The translations under genes and the position numbers were made by a program. A stretch of DNA of 64,000 nt, taken from NCBI RefSeq assembly GCF_037976825.1, contig NZ_CP150269.1, positions 1,928,501 to 1,992,500 on the forward strand, given 5' to 3'. Positions within the stretch are counted from its first letter, which is position 1. Every line of letters begins with the position of its first letter. Shown here piece by piece: positions 56,477 through 64,000 of the stretch. The notes beneath the pieces are model-generated. The model was not told where the DNA came from, did no database searches, and saw only the letters and a list, made by a program, of their open reading frames with translations. This DNA comes from Paenibacillus sp. FSL K6-1330. GTDB lineage: Bacteria; Bacillota; Bacilli; Paenibacillales; Paenibacillaceae.

Positions 56477-56914
56477 GTGAAGGAACGCTACTATTTGGTT
56501 CGGGAAGACATCCTTCCCGAGGCTGTGGTTAAGACGATGCAAGTGAAAAAATTGCTGGCGTCGGGAGACGTTAGGACGGTCCATGAAGCCGTTGAGCAAG
56601 TTGGGCTTAGCCGAAGCGCTTTTTATAAGTACAAGGATGGAATCCATCCTATCAATCAACTGGAACGAGATGAAATCGTAACGATTTCTATCGATATGGA
56701 ACATCGCTCCGGGATGCTATCCGAAGTGCTGGGGCTGGTAGCGGGTGAAGGCGGGAATGTATTAACCATTCATCAGAGCATTCCACTGCAGGGTATCGCC
56801 AATGTCGTGATTTCCGTCGAAGTATCCCGGCTTAATGAGGAGCTGGATGATCTGCTCGACGGATTGAGACGAATAACCGGAGTAAGAAGAGTGCAGATGA
56901 TAGGCCAGGGTTAA
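56477..56914 (+). CDS. pheB: ACT-domain protein PheB
   Basis: The 145-residue ACT-domain protein is annotated in some genomes as monofunctional chorismate mutase, but that activity is doubtful. It starts KERYYLVREDILPEAVVKT, then VGLSRSAFYKYKDGIHP, a helix-turn-helix-like segment. The ACT domain (about 70-142) reads VTISIDMEHRSGMLSEVLGL. The start is GTG 56477 with GAGGAGAGG upstream. The frame extends to 56240 but covers the promoter. It is probably a regulatory sensor for aromatic or threonine metabolism. hom follows after 53 bp. Confidence 0.92.
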   Translation: MKERYYLVREDILPEAVVKTMQVKKLLASGDVRTVHEAVEQVGLSRSAFYKYKDGIHPINQLERDEIVTISIDMEHRSGMLSEVLGLVAGEGGNVLTIHQSIPLQGIANVVISVEVSRLNEELDDLLDGLRRITGVRRVQMIGQG

Positions 56915-56967
56915 GTTATGATGAATAAATAGATATCTATGCGATGGGATACAGGAGGTATGTATTA

Positions 56968-58254
56968 ATGAAACCGGTCAAAGTAGGACTTTTGGGATTA
57001 GGAACCGTAGGAACAGGGGTTGTCCGCATCGTTGAGGGGCATCAGGAGGATTTGAGCAGCCAGGTCGGTTCGCCGATTTCGATAGAACGCATCGCTGTCA
57101 AACATTTGGAGAAGTACCGCAGTATCAATGTGGACCAGAATAAACTGACGGAAGATCCATGGGCGGTCATCCGCGATCCTGAGATTGATGTCATCGTTGA
57201 AGTGATGGGCGGGATTGAGCAGACGAAAACCTATATTCTCGAAGCGCTTGAGCGCGGCAAGCATATCGTTACCGCGAATAAGGATCTGATGGCTCTCCAT
57301 GGTGCCGAAATATTAGCCAAGGCACAAGAGAAGCAGTGCGACGTGTTCTACGAGGCAAGCGTTGCTGGCGGTATTCCTATTATCCGCACGTTGATTGAAG
57401 GCTTCTCCTCGGATCGAATCATGAAAATCATGGGGATCGTGAACGGTACAACCAACTTCATTTTGACCAAGATGAGCCAAGAAGGCGCATCGTATGAGGA
57501 TGTCCTGGCTGAAGCTCAGGAGCTCGGTTATGCAGAAGCCGATCCGACCTCCGATGTGGAAGGCTTGGACGCGGCCCGCAAAATGGCGATACTAGGGACA
57601 CTCGGCTTCCGCACGAACGTTGAGCTCCAGGATGTAACCGTTAAGGGAATCTCGCAAGTGACCAAAGAAGATATCGCCTATGCGAAGCGTTTGGGCTACG
57701 AGATGAAGCTTCTGGGTATAGCGGAGCGTCAGGACGATGAGTTCAGCATCACTGTTCAGCCTACGATGGTTCGAAAAGGACATCCTATCGCGGCCGTGAA
57801 TGGGGTATTTAACGCGGTTTATGTATACGGAGAAGCTGTAGGTGAAACGATGTTTTACGGAGCCGGCGCCGGCGAGATGCCAACCGCTACATCCGTCGTT
57901 GCAGACTTGGTTGCGGTCATCAAGAATCTGAAGCTCGGCGTCAACGGGCTCAAAGCCATCGTTCCTTACAAACCGAAGAAACTCAAAACCGATGAGCAGA
58001 TTATGTACAAGAACTTCATTTTGCTTCATGTCGACGATAAAGCAGGTGTACTTGCCCAAATTACGCAGGTGTTCGCCGAATATAACGTCAGCCTGGAATC
58101 GGTTGTTCAGCAGCCGAACGAGCATAATCCGGACGCAGAGATTATCATCGTCACGCACAATGCGAGCAAAGCCAATATGGATGAAGTGTTGAATCATTTT
58201 GAAGGCCTGGAAGTCATCCGCCGGATTAAAAGTGTTTACCGTGTTGAAGGATAA
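56968..58254 (+). CDS. hom: Homoserine dehydrogenase
   Basis: The 428-residue enzyme reduces aspartate semialdehyde to homoserine with NAD(P)H. Rossmann motif VGLLGLGTVGTGVV is near the start. The catalytic region has VNGTTNFILTKM and EADPTSDVEGLDAARK with the conserved lysine. A C-terminal ACT domain (HVDDKAGVLAQITQVF) suggests feedback control by threonine. ATG 56968 is preferred (CAGGAGG upstream) over 56944. First committed enzyme of the threonine branch in this operon. Confidence 0.97.
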   Translation: MKPVKVGLLGLGTVGTGVVRIVEGHQEDLSSQVGSPISIERIAVKHLEKYRSINVDQNKLTEDPWAVIRDPEIDVIVEVMGGIEQTKTYILEALERGKHIVTANKDLMALHGAEILAKAQEKQCDVFYEASVAGGIPIIRTLIEGFSSDRIMKIMGIVNGTTNFILTKMSQEGASYEDVLAEAQELGYAEADPTSDVEGLDAARKMAILGTLGFRTNVELQDVTVKGISQVTKEDIAYAKRLGYEMKLLGIAERQDDEFSITVQPTMVRKGHPIAAVNGVFNAVYVYGEAVGETMFYGAGAGEMPTATSVVADLVAVIKNLKLGVNGLKAIVPYKPKKLKTDEQIMYKNFILLHVDDKAGVLAQITQVFAEYNVSLESVVQQPNEHNPDAEIIIVTHNASKANMDEVLNHFEGLEVIRRIKSVYRVEG

Positions 58255-58315
58255 GGGATTAGAACTCATTAAATACCCGATATAATTTTTTCATAAGAAA
58301 AGGAGAACATGAGAG

Positions 58316-59389
58316 ATGCCGTATGAAGGATTGCTTCAAACCTACAGAGAATATTTGCCGGTGAATGAGCGTACTCCGCTTTTAACGCTTAAGGAAGGAA
58401 ACACACCTTTGATCAAAGCCGTGAATCTATCTGAAGAGCTCGGAATTGATCTGCATTTCAAATTTGAAGGGCTTAATCCAACGGGTTCATTTAAAGACCG
58501 CGGGATGGTGATGGCCGTAGCGAAAGCAATGGAAGAGGGAAGCCGTACTATTATGTGCGCTTCCACGGGTAATACGTCAGCAGCAGCTGCTGCTTATGCC
58601 GCTCGTGGCGGATTAAATTGTATCGTTATCATTCCGAACAATAATATTGCGCTGGGCAAGCTCGCCCAGGCAATGATCTACGGAGCGAAGGTTATTGCGA
58701 TTGAGGGCAATTTTGACCGCGCGCTGGAAATCGTGCGCGAGATTACGGCGAAGCATCCGATTGCGCTTGTGAACTCCGTGAACCCTTATCGAATCGAAGG
58801 CCAGAAGACGGCTGCATTCGAAGTCGTAGACCAGTTAGGGAAAGCTCCGGACGTGCTGGCGATTCCGGTCGGCAATGCGGGGAACATCTCCGCTTACTGG
58901 AAAGGATTTAAAGAGTACCACGCGGCGGGCAAATCCTCTTCACTACCGAAAATGCTAGGATTTGAAGCGGAAGGTGCTATGGCGATCGTGAAGGGAGAGC
59001 CTATTGCGAATCCGGAAACGGTAGCGACTGCCATCCGTATCGGGAACCCAGCCAGCTGGAAAACCGCGGTTGCCGCCGCAGAGGAATCCGGTGGACAGAT
59101 TAACTACGTAACGGATGAAGAAATTTTGGAAGCATACCGAAAAATTGCATCGCGTGAGGGCATTTTTGCCGAGCCAGGATCGGCTGCCTCCATCGCAGGC
59201 GTTTATAAAATGAAGCGAGAAGGATATTTTAAAGGTGGAGAGTCCGTTGTCTGTGTGCTGACAGGGCATGGGCTCAAGGATCCGAATATCGCCATTTCTA
59301 CCGTGAACGCCGAACCGCTCGTCGTATCGGATACGGAATCAGCCGTAATGGATGCTATTGCTAAGCTTGAAGGAGCTGCACGGGTATGA
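58316..59389 (+). CDS. thrC: Threonine synthase
   Basis: The 357-residue PLP enzyme converts O-phosphohomoserine to threonine. The PLP lysine is Lys60 in [30 protein letters not shown] and VPVGNAGN-type (here [10 protein letters not shown]) phosphate-binding loops are present. Length fits the short bacterial class. AAAGGAGAAC precedes ATG 58316. Its stop overlaps the thrB start by 4 nt (ATGA). Confidence 0.97.
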   Translation: MPYEGLLQTYREYLPVNERTPLLTLKEGNTPLIKAVNLSEELGIDLHFKFEGLNPTGSFKDRGMVMAVAKAMEEGSRTIMCASTGNTSAAAAAYAARGGLNCIVIIPNNNIALGKLAQAMIYGAKVIAIEGNFDRALEIVREITAKHPIALVNSVNPYRIEGQKTAAFEVVDQLGKAPDVLAIPVGNAGNISAYWKGFKEYHAAGKSSSLPKMLGFEAEGAMAIVKGEPIANPETVATAIRIGNPASWKTAVAAAEESGGQINYVTDEEILEAYRKIASREGIFAEPGSAASIAGVYKMKREGYFKGGESVVCVLTGHGLKDPNIAISTVNAEPLVVSDTESAVMDAIAKLEGAARV

Positions 59390-60354
59390 GTTTGTCTCAA
59401 GGTGTCCGGGTGAAGGTTCCGGCCAGTACGGCTAATTTGGGACCTGGATTCGATACACTCGGCATGGCATTGTCTTTATATTCCTGGATCGAGATGAAGG
59501 CGTCGGAGCGGACCGTATTCCATCTTCATGGTGATGAGATGGGAGGTCTGCCGACGGATAAGAGCAACCTGATCTACAAGGTGGCTCAGATGGTTTTTGA
59601 AGAAGCGGGACAGGCTGTTCCTGATCTGGAGATTTCCATGTATTCCGAAATTCCGCTTACCCGCGGTCTTGGCAGCAGTGCATCGGCGATTGTAGGGGCG
59701 CTGGCGGCTGCCAATGCGCTGATCGGTTCGCCGCTGCCCGATTCCAAGCTTTTTGACATGGCGACGGATCTTGAGAAGCACCCGGATAATGTAGGGGCCT
59801 CTTTATTTGGAGGGATTATTACGGCGGTATGGGACGGAGCCCATGCGGATTATATCCGCATTGAACCTCCAGCAGACCTCGGAACGCTCGTGGTTATTCC
59901 CGATTTCGAGTTGGCTACATCCAAAGCAAGGGAAGCGCTGCCCGCCCAGGTCAGTTTAGCGGATGCTGTATATAATATTAGTCGATCCTCCTTGATGACC
60001 GCGGCTCTTTCGGCAGGCAGACTGGACTTGATTCGGGCTGCAATGCAAGATCGGATTCACCAACCCTATCGGGTGCCGCTTGTGCCAGGGATGACCAAGA
60101 TTTTGACCGAAGCGACAAGCCACGGAGCGCTCGGTGTTGCGCTAAGCGGAGCGGGCCCGACGATGATTGCGTTGGTGGATCGGAACGATTCACAGATAGA
60201 AGAATTGAGCGCGTATTTAATGGAGACGATGAAGGCGGAAGGAATCTCGTCTTCGTGCTACCAATTGAATCCAGTTGCGGAAGGCGTCCAGCTCTTGGAT
60301 GATATAAACAATAGATCCTTTTTGGATATGATTAGAGGGGAAGTTACCGCATGA
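59386..60354 (+). CDS. thrB: Homoserine kinase
   Basis: The 322-residue GHMP kinase phosphorylates homoserine. [21 protein letters not shown] at the N-terminus and the ATP-binding [17 protein letters not shown] (near residue 90-106) are diagnostic. [17 protein letters not shown] is the third GHMP motif. It overlaps thrC and pheA by 4 nt on each side, indicating coupled translation. Confidence 0.97.
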   Translation: MSLSQGVRVKVPASTANLGPGFDTLGMALSLYSWIEMKASERTVFHLHGDEMGGLPTDKSNLIYKVAQMVFEEAGQAVPDLEISMYSEIPLTRGLGSSASAIVGALAAANALIGSPLPDSKLFDMATDLEKHPDNVGASLFGGIITAVWDGAHADYIRIEPPADLGTLVVIPDFELATSKAREALPAQVSLADAVYNISRSSLMTAALSAGRLDLIRAAMQDRIHQPYRVPLVPGMTKILTEATSHGALGVALSGAGPTMIALVDRNDSQIEELSAYLMETMKAEGISSSCYQLNPVAEGVQLLDDINNRSFLDMIRGEVTA

Positions 60355-61238
60355 AAAAAATAGCCTTGTTGCCCTCAGGATCGGTATCTCATGAAGCGAT
60401 ACTTTATCTCCTTAACGGTGAGCCGGTGGAGTTTGTCCACCATAAACTGATCTCTGATGTATTTATGTCTACAGTAGAAGGACAAAGCGATTACAGCGTG
60501 ATCCCGATTGAGAATACCATCGAAGGCTCCGTGAGCCTTCATATGGATTGGTTGGTCAATGAGGTGGATCTGCCGATGCAGGTAGAGTGGGTCTATCCTT
60601 CCATTCAAAACCTGATCGGAAATGCTGCCGAGTTCCGTTCAAATGACGGTACGATGGATTACAGTAAAATCACAAAAATTTGGTCCCACCAAGTAGCAAC
60701 GGCCCAGTGCCGTCAGTTCCTCGCGAAGGCCGCACCACAGGCTGAGTTGGAGCAAGTAGGCAGCACGTCTGAAGGGGTTAAGATCGTAAAGGAAAATCCC
60801 GGCAAGGGATGGGCGGCGATCGGCACTTCACTCGGCGCAGCCACTCACGGATTAAACCTGCTTGCCGAGCGTATTACCGACCATGATAACAATTACACCC
60901 GGTTTGTCTTGATCGGACGCGAGCCGATTTCAGTCAACCGTTCGCCGGAGCATATCAAGACCAGCATTCTCGTGACCCTCCCAGAGGATGTGCCGGGAGC
61001 GCTGCATCAGGTGCTTTCTGCTTTTGCTTGGCGGCGCCTGAACCTGTCGCGGATCGAATCCCGTCCGACGAAGAAGAAACTCGGTAATTACTATTTTTAT
61101 ATCGATGTCATGGCCGCAGCGGATTCCGTTCTATTGCTCGCCGCCATGGGAGAGATTGAAGCGCTGGGATGTTTGGTTCGTGTGCTGGGTACTTATCCGG
61201 GCTATGCGTACGAGAGTGAGAAAATGGAGGTTAAGTAA
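60351..61238 (+). CDS. pheA: Prephenate dehydratase
   Basis: The 295-residue enzyme makes phenylpyruvate from prephenate. YSVIPIENTIEGSVSLHMDWL is the substrate-binding core. The regulatory ACT domain contains the phenylalanine-binding ESRPTKKKLGNYYFYID. The very N-terminus reads [17 protein letters not shown], where the family normally has a GPxGTFTxxAA-type segment, so this loop diverges. It overlaps thrB by 4 nt and abuts ilvE. Confidence 0.94.
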   Translation: MKKIALLPSGSVSHEAILYLLNGEPVEFVHHKLISDVFMSTVEGQSDYSVIPIENTIEGSVSLHMDWLVNEVDLPMQVEWVYPSIQNLIGNAAEFRSNDGTMDYSKITKIWSHQVATAQCRQFLAKAAPQAELEQVGSTSEGVKIVKENPGKGWAAIGTSLGAATHGLNLLAERITDHDNNYTRFVLIGREPISVNRSPEHIKTSILVTLPEDVPGALHQVLSAFAWRRLNLSRIESRPTKKKLGNYYFYIDVMAAADSVLLLAAMGEIEALGCLVRVLGTYPGYAYESEKMEVK

Positions 61239-62123
61239 ATGTCAGAGCAATGGATCTATCTGGATGGAGAATTCGTCACAAAAGAGAATGCAAAAGTATC
61301 CGTTTTTGATCATGGATTTTTGTACGGAGACGGCATATTCGAAGGCATTCGGATATATAACGGCAACATCTTTAAGTGCAAGGAACACTTGGATCGGCTG
61401 TACGATTCCGCCAAGTCCATCGATTTAGTCATCCCACTGGCATATGATGAGCTGCTGGAGGCTACGGCCGAAACGATTCGGCGCAACGATATGCGAAACG
61501 GGTACATCCGTATCGTAGTATCCCGAGGTGCAGGCAATCTGGGTCTGGATCCGCGTCGCTGCCCTAAACCAACGGTGTTGATCATTGTGGAACAGCTGGC
61601 GATCTACTCTGAAGAAGCCTATCTGAACGGTTTGAAGGCTGTATCCGTAGCTCAGCGCCGTAACATTCCGGATGCGCTCAATCCGAAAATCAAGTCTCTG
61701 AACTATTTGAACAATATTCTTGTGAAGATACAATCCAACTTTGCGGGAGCGGATGAAGCAATCATGATGAACGCACAAGGATATGTGACGGAAGGCTCCG
61801 GGGACAATATTTTTATCGTGAAAAACAGCGTGGTCACCACGCCACCGTGCTACCTTGGTGCGCTTGAAGGCATTACACGTCAGGCGATTATTGATTTGTG
61901 CGATAAACTCGGCATTAAATTGAAGGAAGAGCCTTTCAGCATGCATGACGTATATATTGCAGACGAGGTATTTTTTACAGGAACCGCCGCCGAGGTCATC
62001 GCCGCTCGCGAAATTGACGGACGGATGATCGGAAAAGGGCAGGCTGGTCCAATTACGCTTCAATTGCTCGAGGAATTCCGCAAAATTGTGGATCAAGACG
62101 GTTATAAAGTGTGGGAATCCTAA
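61239..62123 (+). CDS. ilvE: Branched-chain amino acid aminotransferase
   Basis: This 294-residue fold-type IV PLP aminotransferase starts QWIYLDGEFVTKENAKVSVFDHGFLYGDGIFEGIR. The PLP lysine is Lys152 in NPKIKSLNYLNNIL. EGSGDNIFIVKN and FFTGTAAEVIAAREIDGR are conserved. D-alanine aminotransferase and aminodeoxychorismate lyase share the fold, but the motif set and length favour IlvE. The ATG follows the pheA stop directly. Last gene of the pheB-hom-thrCB-pheA-ilvE unit. Confidence 0.93.
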   Translation: MSEQWIYLDGEFVTKENAKVSVFDHGFLYGDGIFEGIRIYNGNIFKCKEHLDRLYDSAKSIDLVIPLAYDELLEATAETIRRNDMRNGYIRIVVSRGAGNLGLDPRRCPKPTVLIIVEQLAIYSEEAYLNGLKAVSVAQRRNIPDALNPKIKSLNYLNNILVKIQSNFAGADEAIMMNAQGYVTEGSGDNIFIVKNSVVTTPPCYLGALEGITRQAIIDLCDKLGIKLKEEPFSMHDVYIADEVFFTGTAAEVIAAREIDGRMIGKGQAGPITLQLLEEFRKIVDQDGYKVWES

Positions 62124-62151
62124 CGTTTTTGGACAGCTAAATAAACGACTT

Positions 62152-62187
62152 AAAAAATCCTTTCATGTCGATGAAAGGATTTTTTTT
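62152..62187 (+). terminator. Terminator of the amino-acid operon
   Basis: A 15-bp perfect stem (AAAAAATCCTTTCAT / ATGAAAGGATTTTTT) with loop GTCG and a T run. Confidence 0.95.
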
Positions 62188-62286
62188 GCCCAGAGGGATG
62201 TCAATCGCCTATTCCGTGCATAGGATGTAGTAACGAAAGCGGGCGAATAACATGACGCCTAGAAGAGTGTAGGAGGTTTTAGCGGC

Positions 62287-63996
62287 GTGAAGATACACAT
62301 CGTCAAGGAAGGCGACACCCTATATGAGCTGTCCAAAAAATACGACGTTCCTTTAGCGAAAATCATCGATGCCAATCCACAGCTGGTGGATCCGAATAAG
62401 CTCGATGTCGGTGCCAAAATCAAATTACCGACAGAGCCTGTTCCGGTACCAGGCGGCAGCCAACCCATTATCCATAAGCATACGGTAAAGCAGGGGGACT
62501 CCCTCTGGAAACTGTCGAAGGCATGGGGCGTAACCCTGAGAGAAATCATTGATGCCAACCCGCAGCTTAAAAATCCGAATGCCCTGCTGGTGGGAGAGGT
62601 CGTGAACATCCCTTCATCAGGCGTATATTCGGAGTCGGGCGCAGATGACGGGGGTTCGATGAGCAGTGGCAGTGGTTTGAACCCGGGCAAGAAGAAGCCG
62701 GGCAGCAAGGATTACACAGGAGTAAAGGAAGAAATCACAGCGCCGATCGAGCAGCCTCCGGTTGTTCCGGAAGTTAAGGAGCCCGAGCCGCTGATTTTGC
62801 CGAAACTTCCTGAGATTTCGCCTTTCCCCGAGGAGCCTAAGAAATTCGAACCGGAGTACAAACCGGAGATTTTACCTGAAATCAAGAAGCCGGTCATCCT
62901 GCCGGAAGTCATGAAACCAGAGATCCTGCCAGAAGTAAAGAAACCGGAAGTCATGCCTGATTTTAAAAAGCCTGCAATCATGCCTGCAATCATGCCTGAT
63001 TTCAAGCCGGAATTTAAACCTGAATTTAAATCAGATTTTAAACCGCCATATAAGCCAATAGAACCTGAGTATACGTACCCTGTTAAAACCATGCCGTTAC
63101 CTCACCCAATCCATCCCATGGCCGAACCATGTCCGCCATTTGCGGAGATGCCACTTCATATGATGCCGCATCCATGTCCGGAGTTTCCTTTTCAAGAAGC
63201 GCCTGCATTTATGATGCCTCCATACGGTGGTTTTCATGAAGGGCCATGTGGTTGCCATGAACCTAAACATTGGCATGGTTCCGATTACGGCACAGCCGTT
63301 CATCCGTATCACCATATACCGCAGGAAGCGATGCCCGTTTCCTATAATGAAGGCTGGGGAGATGCAGCTTCAGGATATCCGGGTGTTTCTGAACAGCCAA
63401 TGAGCTTGGAATATTCCCAGTTCTCAATCACCGAATCGTATACAGGGAATATGGGTTCCGATTACCATCCATATCCTGAGCATCATCATACAGCGCCGAC
63501 ATATGGTTATGTCCCGTCTCCTTGCGGATGCCACGGGGGAGAAGTTAGTCCGCACTATAACATGCCGCAACACGGGCATTATCAGCATGCACCGGACATG
63601 GCGGTACCGTATCAACCTTGGCAGGGTGGAATGGACTACAATGCTAGGCCATACGGATATCCGTCCGAACTCATGGGAACTCAAGGAGCATATCCTCCAT
63701 TTGAAAATCCATATGAACAGAACTGGTATGATCGGCAAAATGACCAGCAGCTCGATTCGGCATTCAATCCGTCGGCTCCATTCGAAGCGAAGCAATCCAA
63801 TATGTCGATCAGCAGTGAAGTTGAGAACGATACGAAACCATCCGTATCGAGAGATACCGCCATTGAAGAGAATGCTAAGGAAAGAGCCAAAGTCCATCGT
63901 CAGCAAGCTAATAAAACAAGAACTGCAGCCAAGAAATCACGCAAGCCTCAAGTCTCATCAAAAGGCAAGCGCCACAATCCCTGGATCAAGGGTTAA
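62287..63996 (+). CDS. safA: SafA-like LysM spore coat assembly protein
   Basis: The 569-residue protein has two N-terminal LysM domains (residues 1-49 and 61-112; KIHIVKEGDTLYELSKKYDV and KHTVKQGDSLWKLSKAWGV). Next comes a Pro/Glu/Lys repeat region (about 155-265) built on PE(I/V)(L/M)PE(I/V)KKP units. A His/Tyr/Pro/Gly/Met-rich tail (about 270-500) and a basic Ser/Lys C-terminus follow. SafA in B. subtilis binds SpoVID and organises the inner coat. Layout and position after pheA agree, though B. subtilis SafA has one LysM. The start is GTG 62287 after GTAGGAGG. The stop lies four bases before the window end. Confidence 0.82.
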   Translation: MKIHIVKEGDTLYELSKKYDVPLAKIIDANPQLVDPNKLDVGAKIKLPTEPVPVPGGSQPIIHKHTVKQGDSLWKLSKAWGVTLREIIDANPQLKNPNALLVGEVVNIPSSGVYSESGADDGGSMSSGSGLNPGKKKPGSKDYTGVKEEITAPIEQPPVVPEVKEPEPLILPKLPEISPFPEEPKKFEPEYKPEILPEIKKPVILPEVMKPEILPEVKKPEVMPDFKKPAIMPAIMPDFKPEFKPEFKSDFKPPYKPIEPEYTYPVKTMPLPHPIHPMAEPCPPFAEMPLHMMPHPCPEFPFQEAPAFMMPPYGGFHEGPCGCHEPKHWHGSDYGTAVHPYHHIPQEAMPVSYNEGWGDAASGYPGVSEQPMSLEYSQFSITESYTGNMGSDYHPYPEHHHTAPTYGYVPSPCGCHGGEVSPHYNMPQHGHYQHAPDMAVPYQPWQGGMDYNARPYGYPSELMGTQGAYPPFENPYEQNWYDRQNDQQLDSAFNPSAPFEAKQSNMSISSEVENDTKPSVSRDTAIEENAKERAKVHRQQANKTRTAAKKSRKPQVSSKGKRHNPWIKG

Positions 63997-64000
63997 GACA

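Overview
The window reads as a chromosomal segment of a mid-GC, endospore-forming Bacillales bacterium, most likely Paenibacillus. From about 9.4 kb onward the gene order follows the Bacillus subtilis ysoA-tig-clpX-lonB-lonA-ysxC-hem-spoVID-valS-folC-maf-radC-mreBCD-minCD-spoIVFAB-rplU-prp-rpmA-spo0B-obg-pheB-pheA-safA region. Departures from that order suggest Paenibacillus: clpP and ispG inserted between tig and lonB, speD next to hemA, a precorrin-2 dehydrogenase gene and a cobA-hemD fusion in the hem operon, murC after folC, an RNase G gene before rplU, and hom-thrC-thrB between pheB and pheA. Nearly all genes from 9.4 kb on are on the + strand. The taxon is inferred from synteny and recalled family sequences, not from a database search.

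1-2.5 kb: the 5' part of asnB (minus strand, cut by the window edge), two small genes of unknown function and a small DUF4870-like membrane protein. 2.5-9.2 kb: an accessory island bounded by two identical tRNA-Arg(UCU) genes in inverted orientation. It carries a divergent arginyl-tRNA synthetase under an arginine-type T-box, a SAM methyltransferase, a small EamA transporter, a GNAT acetyltransferase, a GNAT remnant, a decayed reading frame, a cluster of palindromes and tandem repeats built on the tRNA 3' end. 9.4-20.7 kb: protein quality control (ysoA, tig, clpP, clpX, lonB, lonA), ispG and the GTPase gene engB. 20.9-31.3 kb: an unknown gene, speD, then a tightly packed tetrapyrrole operon (hemA, hemX, sirC-like, hemC, cobA-hemD, hemB, hemL) ending in a pseudouridine synthase.

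31.4-51.7 kb: spore coat (spoVID), T-box-controlled valS, folC, murC, a SpoIIB-like SPOR protein, a DUF4321-like protein, maf, radC, the shape and division genes mreBCD and minCD, the sigma-K checkpoint pair spoIVFA-spoIVFB, rng, the rplU-prp-rpmA ribosomal operon, and spo0B. 51.7-64 kb: obg, a three-gene membrane module (SPFH protein with five zinc ribbons plus two uncharacterised membrane proteins), an amino-acid operon (pheB, hom, thrC, thrB, pheA, ilvE) and a SafA-like LysM spore coat protein whose gene ends four bases before the window edge.

Most of the window is conserved core. The parts that deserve a second look are the tRNA-bounded island with its tRNA-tail repeats, the apparent ATC start of ysoA, the SPFH/zinc-ribbon module, and a few uncharacterised small proteins. 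I see no CRISPR array, prophage, transposase or rRNA gene.
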